From Geminocystis sp. GBBB08 (lineage in GTDB: Bacteria; Cyanobacteriota; Cyanobacteriia; Cyanobacteriales; Cyanobacteriaceae), in assembly GCF_016743215.1 (NCBI RefSeq), contig NZ_VRZC01000016.1, positions 1 to 39,011 on the forward strand: a stretch of DNA of 39,011 bases, written 5' to 3'. The notes below the pieces were generated by a model, which saw only the letters and a program-made list of their open reading frames with translations, did no database searches and was not told the DNA's origin. The position numbers and the translations under genes were made by a program. This document shows, piece by piece, positions 19,030 through 27,688 of this stretch; positions within the stretch are counted from its first letter, which is position 1; each line of letters begins with the position of its first letter.

Positions 19030-21297
19030 ATGTTTTTAAATAACTCTCAAAGAACCGATAATATACCTCCACAAAATCAAGAAGCAAATAAATTAAGGTA
19101 CTTAAATTCAAATATTCCCGATAAGAATGATGATGATGATATTGATCTAAGTGAATTAATCAGGCTTTTCCGAAGAAGAGGCTTAATTATCATTGGTACA
19201 ACTATAACCCTAGCGGCGGCTTTATCAACATGGATTTTAATAAAACCTCCAGTCTATGAAGGAAAATTTCAACTTCTTGTAGAGCCCTTAACTAGCGATC
19301 GTAGTAACATCGATTTTTTGAATAGTGTTGCCGGGCAACAGATTAAGCCTGTAGGGTTAGATTATGAAAGCCAGATAGATGTATTAAAAAGTCCCTTAGT
19401 CATGAGTACTATCATCCCGGAAATTCAGTCTCTTTATCCTGAATTAAAAGCAAAAAAATTAATGGGCAAATTAAATCTTCAGCAATCAGGTAAAACGAAA
19501 ATTCTTGAGGTTAGTTACAAAGATGAATCGAAAGAAGAAATAATATTTGTTTTAAATAAAATCATGAAAGGTTATTTAGAATATCAAACCAAAGAATATA
19601 TTAGCAATCTGACTAAAGCACAAAAATTTACCGCAAATCAAATAAATCGAGTTCTTCAAGATGTGGCAACATTTGAATCGAAATTAGAGCGTTTTCAAAA
19701 AGCTAATAATTTAATAAGTCCTGACACTCAAAATGATGTTTTATCGTCACAGGCAGGATTTTTATCACAACAAATAGAGAATGTAAAAATTGATCTTAGT
19801 GGCATGGAAAAACTAAGTAATGAGTTAGCCGATAAATTAAATTTAACACCAGAACAAGGGGTAATTGTCTCTCGTTTAAACCAAGAAACTAATTATCTAA
19901 AACTAATTTCTCAGATAAAAGAAATTGACACTCAAATAGCTTTAGAAAGTGTCAGGCTAGGTTCTCAACATCCGATCATCAAAACCTTGACATCGAAAAA
20001 AGCCGAGTTAGTTTCGTTATTAAATCAAGAAACTTATCAGATTTTAGGTAGTAAAAGTTCCAATCTATCTTTAGATTTTCTGACTTCTATTACTAATAAC
20101 GTGGATGTAATTCAGCAATTTTTTGATACTAATAACCAAATAGAAGTATTAAGATCAAAAGAAAAACAACTTAATATGGCATGGGAAAACCTTAATAAAC
20201 AAGTAAAAACTTTATCAACCATAAATAAAGAATACTTTCAAATTCAAAGAGACTTAAAAACTGCTAACGAAAGTTTGAATCGTCTGTTAGCCATTAACGA
20301 AAGTCTGCAAATAGAAGTAGCAAAACAGGCTTCTCCATGGAAGTTACTCACCCCTATTGATCAAGATAGTATTAAAAATATTTCAGGTACAAATCAAAAA
20401 ATAGCTTTAATTAGTATTGCTAGTTTATTTGTAGGTTCATTACTTGGTTTTCTTGCGGATAAACTCGATTCTGCATTTCATACCATCGATGACGTTAAAA
20501 ACAGTATAGATTTACCAGCTCTGGCGATTATCCCCTATAATAAAAGTCTAGAAATTTTCAAGAGTAAAAAAAATAAATCAATTCCCAGAAGTTTTAATCA
20601 AGGAAAGGGACTTTTTGCGGAGAAAGAAAGTTTAGCGAATCTTGATGCTTATTTCTCCTTATACACAAATATTAATCTTTTAAGTTCAGATAGTTCCATT
20701 CGTTCTATTGTTATCGGAGCTGCTGAAGCTGGTGAAGGAAAATCAACTACATCTGCTTTCTTAGCTAAAGCGGCGGCAATGTTAGGTAAAAGAGTTTTAA
20801 TTGTGGATGTGGATATGCGTAAACCGAAGATACATAAATATTTGGGAGTTAAAAACAATAATGGTCTTAGTAATTTAATCACAGATGATTTACCCTTAGA
20901 GGCAGTAATTCAAGAAGTATCAGAACAAGAAAACCTATTTGTAATTACTGCTGGTTCTAAACCTCCTAACCCTACCAGAATTATTTCTTCTCAAAAAATG
21001 CGAACTTTCATGGAAAAATTCAAGGAAGATTTTGATTTAGTTATCTATGACACTCCACCTTTAATCGGATTTTCTGACTGTAAGATTATTCTTCCCTTTT
21101 CTGATGGGCTTGTTTTGATTGTGAGATTAGGTAAAACTCATCGCCCTAATGTTCAACAGGCACTTAATGATTTACGAATTGCCAAAATGTCTGTTTTAGG
21201 AATGGTACTTAACGGTGTTAAAAAATCTATGGTTGGCTATGGTTATGATTATGGATATTACGACTATAAAAATTATTATCAAGACGATGAAGACTAG
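19030..21297 (+). CDS. Polysaccharide co-polymerase / tyrosine autokinase (Wzc/BY-kinase type)
   Basis: The 755-aa protein has an N-terminal Wzz domain with a membrane helix at about 51-70, a long periplasmic coiled-coil region, and a second helix near 455-475 (IASLFVGSLLGFLADKLDSA). A cytoplasmic BY-kinase domain follows: Walker A GAAEAGEGKST (563-573), Walker A' VLIVDVDMRKP (589-599) and Walker B DLVIYDTPP (669-677). The C-terminus is a tyrosine cluster with eight Tyr in about 15 residues, then QDDED, the usual autophosphorylation tail. Such proteins control chain length and export of capsule or exopolysaccharide. The gene follows the dehydratase gene. Confidence 0.92.
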   Translation: MFLNNSQRTDNIPPQNQEANKLRYLNSNIPDKNDDDDIDLSELIRLFRRRGLIIIGTTITLAAALSTWILIKPPVYEGKFQLLVEPLTSDRSNIDFLNSVAGQQIKPVGLDYESQIDVLKSPLVMSTIIPEIQSLYPELKAKKLMGKLNLQQSGKTKILEVSYKDESKEEIIFVLNKIMKGYLEYQTKEYISNLTKAQKFTANQINRVLQDVATFESKLERFQKANNLISPDTQNDVLSSQAGFLSQQIENVKIDLSGMEKLSNELADKLNLTPEQGVIVSRLNQETNYLKLISQIKEIDTQIALESVRLGSQHPIIKTLTSKKAELVSLLNQETYQILGSKSSNLSLDFLTSITNNVDVIQQFFDTNNQIEVLRSKEKQLNMAWENLNKQVKTLSTINKEYFQIQRDLKTANESLNRLLAINESLQIEVAKQASPWKLLTPIDQDSIKNISGTNQKIALISIASLFVGSLLGFLADKLDSAFHTIDDVKNSIDLPALAIIPYNKSLEIFKSKKNKSIPRSFNQGKGLFAEKESLANLDAYFSLYTNINLLSSDSSIRSIVIGAAEAGEGKSTTSAFLAKAAAMLGKRVLIVDVDMRKPKIHKYLGVKNNNGLSNLITDDLPLEAVIQEVSEQENLFVITAGSKPPNPTRIISSQKMRTFMEKFKEDFDLVIYDTPPLIGFSDCKIILPFSDGLVLIVRLGKTHRPNVQQALNDLRIAKMSVLGMVLNGVKKSMVGYGYDYGYYDYKNYYQDDED

Positions 21298-21654
21298 TGA
21301 TTAGATAACGATTTTCTGTATATTGTTGAATAGTTGTTTAATTAGGGTTTGCTGTTGAGAATCAGAAGGCTATAAAAATTAACGGTTTAGACACACTACA
21401 TTAACAAAAAAGTTCTCAGTTTTGAGGATTTTTATTCCTCAAGTGAACACTTTTGACCTTATCTTTTAAACTATTTCGGTATTTTTTTTGTGTAGTATTA
21501 GCAGTCTGAAAACCTTGATTTTCTATTATGTAACCTAATACCTGATGCCTGAAACCTGAAACCTACCTAGATTAATTGTTAATAGATAATTGCCAAATTT
21601 AAGAAATAGGAAAGAATCAATAATGAATAATTATTAATGTCAATTCCTCATTCC
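21298..21654. other. Convergent intergenic region with a hairpin and short repeats
   Basis: A perfect 7-bp hairpin, TTGAGGA (21422-21428) and TCCTCAA (21436-21442) with a 7-base loop, could end transcription of the kinase gene, but no T run follows. Heptamer-like CCTGAAA units (21531-21567) and the start of the ATTCCTC array (from 21643) fill the rest. I see no gene. Confidence 0.4.
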
Positions 21655-21663
21655 TCATTCCTC
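21643..21663. repeat. ATTCCTC heptamer array forming the 3' end of murE
   Basis: Three perfect ATTCCTC copies. On the minus strand they read GAGGAAT units and encode the final residues NEE and the TGA stop of murE (21655-21657). Confidence 0.85.
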
Positions 21664-23151
21664 ATTTCTAATTAACTTTAATACTTTTCTTGCTTCTTCC
21701 CTATCGTCAAAGTAAATTTTTTCTGTGCCTAAAATTTGGTAATCTTCATGGCCTTTTCCAGCAATTAAGACTCCATCTCCACTTTTTGCCATTTCAATAG
21801 CTATTTTGATGGCAGAAGCTCGATCGCCTTCTACAATAGGTTCAATATGATCAGGAATACCTTGTAAAATATCTCTTAAAATTTGCTCAGGGTTTTCCGT
21901 GCGAGGATTATCAGAGGTAACTACCACTAAATCCGCTAGATTTGCCGCTATTTTGCCCATGATGGGACGTTTAGTTCGATCGCGATCACCACCACAACCG
22001 AAAACACAAATCATCTTTCCGGTAATAAATGGACGGGCTGCCTTAAGCAAATTTTCCAAACTGTCAGGAGTGTGAGCATAATCAACAATGACATTTATAT
22101 CTTGGTTATCACTGACTGTAACTCTTTCCATTCGTCCTGGAACACCATTGAATTTAGGAAGACTTTGGGCAATAACATCTAAAGTTACCCCTAATTGTAA
22201 AACAGCACCGACACTAGCCAAGAGATTAGATAGATTAAATTGTCCTACCAAAGGCGAAGAAAATTCGATATTGCCGAGGGGAGTATGTAACAAGCCATTT
22301 ACTCCCGTAGCTTGGTAATTAAGTTTGCTGGTGTATAGATCTGCCTGATGATTATCAACGCTATAAGTCCAAATTTGACCTGCATTGATGTCATTTAGTA
22401 ATTTTTGCCCATAATGATCATCGAGGTTAATTATGGCTCTTCCTTGCAAATATTCAGGACTAAATAATAACGCTTTGGCAGAAAAATAATCATCCATATC
22501 TTTATGATAATCAAGATGATCTTGAGTTAAATTTGTAAAAACAGCCACATCAAACTGACAACCTCTAATTCGTTTTTGAGCTAAAGCATGAGAGCTTACT
22601 TCCATAACTGCGTAATGATTTTCAGCTTCCACCGCTTCGGCTAATTGGGCTTGTAAATCAATGGGGAAAGGAGTTGTATGGGTTGCTGTTTTTTGATAAC
22701 CTTGCCAACGGGCGTATAAAGTGCCGAATAAAGCTGTTGTTTTTTGGGCTTGATGTAAGAAAAATTCGATTAAATGGGTAGTTGTAGTTTTTCCATTTGT
22801 GCCTGTTACCCCTACCATGTTTAACTTTTGACTAGGATAACCATAAAATTTATTAGCAATATCGGCACAAATACTAACAATATCATCGCTAACAATAACA
22901 CAATCTTCAGGAGTTGGAGGTATTTTACTAGCAGCTTCAGGACTTATTATAGCAGCGATGGCACCTTCAAATAAAGCACTTTGCCAAAATTCACCACCAT
23001 CAACCCTTGTGCCAGGCATCCCGATAAAGATGTCACCTTTAGTACAAGCATGAGAATTAGTAGTAATACCTTTTACTTGCTCTTCTAGGTGAGGATGTTG
23101 AGGAATAAAGTTAAGATGAGCCAAATCTGATAATAATTGACGTAATTCCAT
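21655..23151 (-). CDS. murE: UDP-MurNAc-tripeptide synthetase MurE
   Basis: MurE adds the third amino acid to UDP-MurNAc-L-Ala-D-Glu in peptidoglycan synthesis. The 498-aa protein has the ATP-binding GVTGTNGKTTTTH (114-126), MEVSSHAL, the middle-domain FTNLTQDHLDYH, and the C-terminal DNPR (414-417) followed by TENP. The DNPR motif marks the meso-diaminopimelate-adding type, as expected in cyanobacteria. Length is normal. The gene is convergent with the kinase gene, and its 3' end lies in a heptamer repeat. Confidence 0.95.
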   Translation of the reverse strand: MELRQLLSDLAHLNFIPQHPHLEEQVKGITTNSHACTKGDIFIGMPGTRVDGGEFWQSALFEGAIAAIISPEAASKIPPTPEDCVIVSDDIVSICADIANKFYGYPSQKLNMVGVTGTNGKTTTTHLIEFFLHQAQKTTALFGTLYARWQGYQKTATHTTPFPIDLQAQLAEAVEAENHYAVMEVSSHALAQKRIRGCQFDVAVFTNLTQDHLDYHKDMDDYFSAKALLFSPEYLQGRAIINLDDHYGQKLLNDINAGQIWTYSVDNHQADLYTSKLNYQATGVNGLLHTPLGNIEFSSPLVGQFNLSNLLASVGAVLQLGVTLDVIAQSLPKFNGVPGRMERVTVSDNQDINVIVDYAHTPDSLENLLKAARPFITGKMICVFGCGGDRDRTKRPIMGKIAANLADLVVVTSDNPRTENPEQILRDILQGIPDHIEPIVEGDRASAIKIAIEMAKSGDGVLIAGKGHEDYQILGTEKIYFDDREEARKVLKLIRNEE

Positions 23152-23220
23152 AAAATTGATGATTTATTGTTCAAGATTAATTTTAATTTTTAGTCTTGGT
23201 GAATCAAAATACAAGAAAAT

Positions 23221-23247
23221 TTCTCGCAAAGACGCAAAGACGCAAAG
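23221..23247 (+). repeat. CGCAAAGA tandem repeat
   Basis: Three CGCAAAGA units follow TTCT in the space between murE and the glutaredoxin-like gene. A nearly identical copy in opposite orientation lies inside the rluA-type gene at 24875-24902. Confidence 0.8.
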
Positions 23248-23272
23248 AAGATGATTAAGTGATAACTAACGC

Positions 23273-23381
23273 AAGTTGCTAGTTACTAGCTTAAACTGTA
23301 ATTATTTATACTAAATATCTAAAATTAGTGTGATTTTTCATTAAAATAAACCTTTTTGATGCCTAATATAACTAGCAACTT
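23273..23381. repeat. 13-bp perfect inverted repeat
   Basis: AAGTTGCTAGTTA (23273-23285) is repeated in inverted form as TAACTAGCAACTT (23369-23381), with 83 AT-rich bases between. It could be a small palindromic mobile repeat or a structured leader; I see no coding sequence in it. Confidence 0.6.
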
Positions 23382-23430
23382 AAGTTAACTATATATTATA
23401 AAAAAGATTTTTTAAGGATAAATTAATTAT

Positions 23431-23688
23431 TCACTGGGAAAGTTTCTGTAAAATTTTGCTCAATTGTACCACTGAAATTCGAGGAGAAGGACGAGGAATC
23501 AATTTTTCACCTTCTTTTGTTGCTAAAAAAAGTACTGGAATTTCATATTGATACATTTGCCACCATTGATTATTAGTATTAATATCTCTGATTTCTATCT
23601 CTAATTCAATTTCAGTGATAGAGCGTAATTTTTCTTCTAATCCTTCACATAAATGACATCCGGGTTTGCTATAAACAATAATTTTCAT
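23431..23688 (-). CDS. Glutaredoxin-like small thiol protein
   Basis: The 85-aa protein starts MKIIVYSKPGCHLC with the CxxC redox pair Cys11 and Cys14, and has the conserved cis-Pro segment YEIPVLFL. This is the thioredoxin-fold glutaredoxin family of about 80 aa (DUF836 type), often annotated in cyanobacteria as a glutaredoxin family protein. Its partner is unknown. It lies 40 bp upstream of the pseudouridine synthase gene on the same strand and may be co-transcribed with it. Confidence 0.85.
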   Translation of the reverse strand: MKIIVYSKPGCHLCEGLEEKLRSITEIELEIEIRDINTNNQWWQMYQYEIPVLFLATKEGEKLIPRPSPRISVVQLSKILQKLSQ

Positions 23689-23728
23689 CGGTAAATAATA
23701 ATAGTTAATAGAGTTATATTTTTTGAGG

Positions 23729-25486
23729 TTAAAAAGGTGTTTCCGTGTTTAAATGTATGATTGTTTTTTCTTGAGGATGGATAAAATTAATTTCCCGGGC
23801 GTGAAGACATAATCTTCGACTATTATCCTCTGAGATACCATAAAAGCGATCGCCTTTAATCGCAACTCCTAAACCTTTGGCACAATGGACTCTAAGTTGA
23901 TGAGTTCTTCCCGTGATAGGCTTTAATTGTAATCTTGTTTGTCCCTTTTCTATGGTTATTACCTGAAAATGAGTAACACTAGGTTTACCATAATCATAAT
24001 TTACCTCTTGCCGTGGGCGTGTTAAAGGATTTGACCATAAAGGTAAATCAACAATTCCCTCTGATTCAGAAATTAAACCATCTAATATGGCTTCATAGAT
24101 TTTGCTTACTTTTCTTTGGGCAAATTGTTGAGATAGGTGAAGATAACTTTCTTTAGTTTTTGCCAAAATTAATATACCTGAAGTATCTTGATCTAATCTA
24201 TGGACTGTGGTAAGCTGGTGATTACAATTATCCCTAGAAATATGTCTAAAACGAGACAAAACACTATCAAATTTATTACTTCCTCTACCAGATACTGATA
24301 ACAAACCACTGGGTTTATTTACTACTAATAAATAATCATCTTCATAAATAATCGGAATAGATTGTTGTGTATCAATGGGGGTAAAAGTAGGTAAGCCAGA
24401 CAACAGAAAACCCATTAAAGGTTGACATCTTTCGGCACAAGCAGGATAAAATTTACCTTCAATTTTTTCGCCATTAGGGGAATTTTCCCCCCACCAAAAT
24501 TCAGCCATGGCAATGGGTTGTAAATTATTGGTTGCTGCATAATGAAGTAACTTAGGGGCACAACAATCTCCTGTACCAGTGGGAATAAAAGTTTTATTGA
24601 CTAAATTACCGATACTTAAACTATCTCCTGAAAAATTAGTAAGAGTATAGGCAGTTTGCATTTGTGCCTGTAATTGTTTTGATAATTCTTTTCGTTGTAA
24701 TTTGAGTTGTTGAATTTTAAAATTAGCATTATTAATTACTTCTTCAAGAGGCTTTAATTTTTCCTGCCACTGATGTTTTAAATTTCGTCTTTCCCAATCA
24801 TCTCGGCGACTTTCTTGTTGTAAATTATACAATTTCTTCTTAAGATTAAATTCCAACAATAATTGAAAAAAAAACTTTGCGCCTTTGCGCCTTTGCGAGA
24901 GAATTACCAAACCTAAAATTAAATCTGGTTTTTCAAAAGTTTCACTATATAAATTTCTTTTGTTATCTCTAACTTCTTTTCTGTGACGATGGATAGCTTT
25001 TAAATTCCGCCATTGATTTTGATATTCAGCCAATAGTTGTTCATATTCTTCTCGAATAGGTAAATTTTGAAGATTAAGAATTTCTTGTTTAATGGCATCT
25101 AACTGTTTAAGAGTAAGATTTTCCGCTAAGGCAATAACAGAGTTACTCGGAATTTGGGATACCCAACCATTAACTTCTTTTCTACCGTTTAATAATCCCG
25201 AAAAAGCTTTAATAACACCTAGTTTTCCTTGATTATTTTTAACAATCAAAATCCCTAACATTTTTCCTTTCACAGTATAAAAATTAATCTCTTTTAATTG
25301 ACGGCATAAACTTAAAGCGATTTTTTCCGCCAAAATAGTACGAGGTAATGTGAGACTCACTCCTGTTTGAGGACAAATTCCCTGATAATAATAAGTAATG
25401 ATCTCTTTTTGTTTTATTTCTTCCTCGAAAACAAAATCTGTTAATGGATGTAATAATTTATCTAAATAACTCAAAATAATCAACAA
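23729..25486 (-). CDS. RluA-family pseudouridine synthase with long N-terminal extension
   Basis: The catalytic domain occupies about residues 380-585, with HRLDQDTSG (catalytic Asp432), KIYEAILDG and the RTHQLRVH motif. Such enzymes isomerise uridines in rRNA or tRNA. The first ~360 residues are an extension seen in cyanobacterial and plant-like members: a charged coiled-coil region (about 140-280) and a paired-cysteine segment (GTGDCCAPKLL with Cys308-309; YPACAERC with Cys350 and Cys354) that could bind a metal. Residues ~195-204 (LSQRRKGAK) are encoded by a dispersed CGCAAAG repeat inserted in frame. The RNA target is not predictable. Confidence 0.85.
   Translation of the reverse strand: MLIILSYLDKLLHPLTDFVFEEEIKQKEIITYYYQGICPQTGVSLTLPRTILAEKIALSLCRQLKEINFYTVKGKMLGILIVKNNQGKLGVIKAFSGLLNGRKEVNGWVSQIPSNSVIALAENLTLKQLDAIKQEILNLQNLPIREEYEQLLAEYQNQWRNLKAIHRHRKEVRDNKRNLYSETFEKPDLILGLVILSQRRKGAKFFFQLLLEFNLKKKLYNLQQESRRDDWERRNLKHQWQEKLKPLEEVINNANFKIQQLKLQRKELSKQLQAQMQTAYTLTNFSGDSLSIGNLVNKTFIPTGTGDCCAPKLLHYAATNNLQPIAMAEFWWGENSPNGEKIEGKFYPACAERCQPLMGFLLSGLPTFTPIDTQQSIPIIYEDDYLLVVNKPSGLLSVSGRGSNKFDSVLSRFRHISRDNCNHQLTTVHRLDQDTSGILILAKTKESYLHLSQQFAQRKVSKIYEAILDGLISESEGIVDLPLWSNPLTRPRQEVNYDYGKPSVTHFQVITIEKGQTRLQLKPITGRTHQLRVHCAKGLGVAIKGDRFYGISEDNSRRLCLHAREINFIHPQEKTIIHLNTETPF
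24875..24902 (-). repeat. In-frame CGCAAAG repeat inside the rluA-type gene
   Basis: Three CGCAAAG-type units on the minus strand, almost identical to the intergenic copy at 23221-23247, are translated as part of LSQRRKGAKFFF without breaking the reading frame. Confidence 0.7.
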
Positions 25487-25622
25487 TATTAATAATTAGA
25501 GGTTGTTCAAAAAGTTTTTTGATTCCTATAGGTAAAAGGTAACAAATTATAGATCATAGATTATAGTTAACAATTTATTAATAGATAATAGGTTATAGCT
25601 AACAGATAATAGTTCATCATTT

Positions 25623-25687
25623 TTAACACCTAAGATTACCAAATGCTTTTCTTAATATATTATAACTGGCATTTACATCTAATTTTG
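25623..25687 (-). pseudogene. C-terminal remnant of TnpB (IS200/IS605 family)
   Basis: Read on the minus strand, this fragment encodes KLDVNASYNILRKAFGNLRC and a stop. DVNASYNILRKAF is the typical C-terminal motif of TnpB proteins, the RNA-guided nucleases of IS605-type elements. Everything upstream is missing: the reading frame is cut at 25687/25688 by the IS5-like end. The 136 bases to the left (25487-25622) hold degenerate short repeats (TAGATAATAGG, AGATAATAG) and no gene. Confidence 0.75.
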
Positions 25688-25758
25688 CCTAGGGCGTGTC
25701 ATCAATTAAAACTTAAAAACAGGTAATATATACCTTGAAATAATTTTTTCCCAAAAAT
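25688..25758 (+). mobile_element. Solo 71-bp end of an IS5-like element (left copy)
   Basis: This stretch, starting CCTAGGGCGTGTCATC and ending TTTTTTCCCAAAAAT, is identical over 71 bases to the reverse complement of 38328-38398. There it leads directly into an IS5-family transposase remnant. Here it joins TnpB debris on one side and the broken ParA frame on the other, with no transposase left. Confidence 0.85.
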
Positions 25759-25821
25759 TGCCGATTTAGATGGATGAGGGGGGGCGATCGATATTAATAC
25801 CCGATAAGTAGCATTTTCTGT

Positions 25822-26175
25822 TCAATCATTAAACATCTGTAGCATAGGGTCTAAGCTAATAGCATCAGGAATACAAGGAAGAATAGTCAGATTAGCTTCT
25901 TGACTAATTTCTTTCAACTCATTGCTATCTGGACGAGCAGGGGTATCGAGTATCAAAAAATCGTTACCTACAATATGAGCTGGGGCTGATTTTTCATTTT
26001 TTACCTTAAACGGTGGTTCTGAATCTCCTTGTTTTACCCATTTTTCCACTGAGCGGTTAGGATCTGAATCAATCAGTAATACTTTGCCGTAATCCGAGAG
26101 AAATCGAGCTATATGAATAGAACTGATAGTTTTGCCGACACCGCCTTTGTATCCTGTTACGGCGATAATATACAT
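25822..26175 (-). CDS. Truncated ParA-type ATPase
   Basis: The visible 117-aa product has the deviant Walker A KGGVGKT (Lys10 to Thr16), LLIDSDPN (Walker A') and LILDTPARP (Walker B), the signature of ParA/MinD-type ATPases that position or partition DNA. It stops with TGA at 25822-25824, near two thirds of the usual ~190-200 aa. The same frame continues past the stop with TENATYRVLISIAPPHPSKS, which fits the next part of ParA, until it meets the IS5-like end at 25758. The gene therefore carries a nonsense codon and has lost its 3' end. It lies 27 bp downstream of a 169-aa hypothetical gene, probably in one unit. No ParB is visible. I infer a decayed plasmid- or island-derived gene. Confidence 0.75.
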   Translation of the reverse strand: MYIIAVTGYKGGVGKTISSIHIARFLSDYGKVLLIDSDPNRSVEKWVKQGDSEPPFKVKNEKSAPAHIVGNDFLILDTPARPDSNELKEISQEANLTILPCIPDAISLDPMLQMFND

Positions 26176-26202
26176 TTCTTTATTTAGTTAATTATCAATG
26201 AA

Positions 26203-26712
26203 TTAATATAAATAGATAATTTTTCCATCGATAATTTCAATCAATCCTAAATCCTGTAATCCTATCCATTGCCAAGTTGTGAATAATTTATGGAATTGTT
26301 GCCAATCTAAATACATATATTTTTTCTTTTCTGTTGCACATGGTTTTATCGCATCTAACGTTTTTTTTGCATCTTCTAAATCAGGATGAATTCTACTAGC
26401 GGTAAATTGAACTAAGGCTAAATATTCATTCCAAGATTTTTTTCTTTTCGGGTTAATATACCAACAACCAATCATTATATAGTCTTGATATTCATCTACT
26501 ATAGTAAATAAAGGCTCTCTAACGTAGTATGGAACTTCTGAATCTTCTGATTTGAGCATAATACAAGTTAAGTCGATCGTAGGATGCTCCCTATCATGTT
26601 CTATTTCTTGCCATTGGGGAAATGTGATTAAAACGATTCGATGATCTGATAAATAATTAACAGTAGGTTTAGGATACAACCAACGTGCTAAATCTTTAAG
26701 ATGATTAATCAT
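26203..26712 (-). CDS. Hypothetical 169-aa protein upstream of parA-like gene
   Basis: I do not recognise this family. It is a soluble protein rich in Trp and Tyr (QWQEIEHD, IMIGCWYINPKRKKSWNEYL, YLDWQQFHKLFTTWQWIGLQ) with no membrane segment or obvious catalytic motif. It is the first gene of a likely two-gene unit with the truncated ParA. The start ATG at 26712 lies after an AT-rich leader. It could be an accessory protein of a partition or mobile-element module, which is a context guess only. Confidence 0.55.
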   Translation of the reverse strand: MINHLKDLARWLYPKPTVNYLSDHRIVLITFPQWQEIEHDREHPTIDLTCIMLKSEDSEVPYYVREPLFTIVDEYQDYIMIGCWYINPKRKKSWNEYLALVQFTASRIHPDLEDAKKTLDAIKPCATEKKKYMYLDWQQFHKLFTTWQWIGLQDLGLIEIIDGKIIYLY

Positions 26713-27045
26713 TAGTGATTTCTTAGTATTTTTAATGAAAATGTCGAGGGAAAATCCTGAGGGGGCGACAATGAAGCTAGGCGATCGAGTGGTTTGGAAT
26801 GCGGTTTAATTCAATATAATGATTAATTTCTTCTGTAAATTCACTCTCTATAAGCAAGGGCAGAAAATACTTGACAAGGGACTTAAATGAAGCATTCGGT
26901 TAGAGATTTCTTCGGGTGTAATTTCCCATTATCAGAATCTACTTTAATTTCATTCTGAGTTATTTTAACTCTAATATTGTAAATACTTCATTTAACCGAT
27001 TTTTACTATTATAATTAAAGATATTCTCTAGTTAACTCTTAAGGA
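26713..27045. other. Divergent intergenic region between hypothetical gene and antitoxin gene
   Basis: These 333 bases contain an inverted pair TTAAATGAAGCATT (about 26884) and AATACTTCATTTAA (about 26983); a related TTTAAATGAAGATT occurs near 37950 on the minus strand. The region may hold the autoregulated promoter of the toxin-antitoxin operon. Short open frames are present but none resembles a known protein. Confidence 0.35.
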
Positions 27046-27270
27046 ATGATGGAAACAATTACCATTCAAGTTGATCCTGAAATTGCCAAAGCTTATCGAG
27101 AAACCAAACCTGAAAAACAGCAAAAAATTGGTATGTTTCTCAATGTAATGCTAAAAAAGGCTATTAATCAAAAACCACTGCTAGACATTATGGAAGAAGC
27201 AAGTCAACAAGCGATCGCTAATGGAATGACTCCAGAAATTTTACAATCAATTCTCAATGATGACAACTAA
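27046..27270 (+). CDS. Antitoxin of a PIN-domain toxin-antitoxin pair (left, intact)
   Basis: The 74-aa protein (METITIQVDPEIAKAYRETK at the start; MEEASQQAIANGMTPEILQSILND at the end) directly precedes a PIN toxin gene and overlaps it by 14 bp. Its N-terminal strand (ITIQVDPEIAKAY) looks like a ribbon-helix-helix-type DNA-binding start, and its helical C-terminus would bind the toxin. A clear paralogue, with the same ITIQVxPxxAKAY start and GxTPEIL..ILND end, lies at 37501-37755 in the opposite orientation. Such antitoxins normally repress their own operon. Confidence 0.75.
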   Translation: MMETITIQVDPEIAKAYRETKPEKQQKIGMFLNVMLKKAINQKPLLDIMEEASQQAIANGMTPEILQSILNDDN

Positions 27271-27682
27271 ACGAATCGTCATTGACACAAATGTAATAGT
27301 AAGTGCATTGATTTTCTCTCAATCTACCACTATGCAAGTTTTTAGAGAAGCAAAAGAAAAGGGAGTGCTTTTAATTTCTTCTGAGATTTTATCAGAACTA
27401 ATTGATGTCTTGAGTCGTCAAAAATTCGATCGTTATCTCTCCAGAGATATTCGTGAGGATTTTCTAGCTGGTTTATCTGTAGAAGCAGAAATCATAGAAA
27501 TTACTGAAAAAATAGAGATTTGTCGAGATTCCAATGATAATAAATTTTTAGAATTAGCAGTTAATGGAAATGCAACCCACATTATAACAGGGGATAAAGA
27601 CTTATTAGAATTGCATCCCTTTCAAGGTATTCCTATTTTAACACCAAGACAATTTTTACAATTTATCGCAGAAATCAACTAA
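27257..27682 (+). CDS. PIN-domain toxin, putative ribonuclease (COG1569-type), left copy
   Basis: The 141-aa PIN protein has the acidic metal ligands in the usual order: VIDTNVIVSAL (Asp10), SSEILSEL, CRDSNDNKFLELA and ITGDKDLLEL. PIN toxins cleave RNA when released from their antitoxin. The ATG overlaps the antitoxin end (TCAATGATGACAACTAA), a translationally coupled arrangement; the second ATG at 27260 is equally possible. Motifs are intact, unlike the related right-hand copy at 37083-37508. Confidence 0.85.
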   Translation: MMTTKRIVIDTNVIVSALIFSQSTTMQVFREAKEKGVLLISSEILSELIDVLSRQKFDRYLSRDIREDFLAGLSVEAEIIEITEKIEICRDSNDNKFLELAVNGNATHIITGDKDLLELHPFQGIPILTPRQFLQFIAEIN

Positions 27683-27688
27683 CGGAAA

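Noticed and set aside
25623-25758. Functional TnpB with an omega-RNA
   Set aside because: Only about 20 C-terminal residues remain and the element's end is not identifiable.
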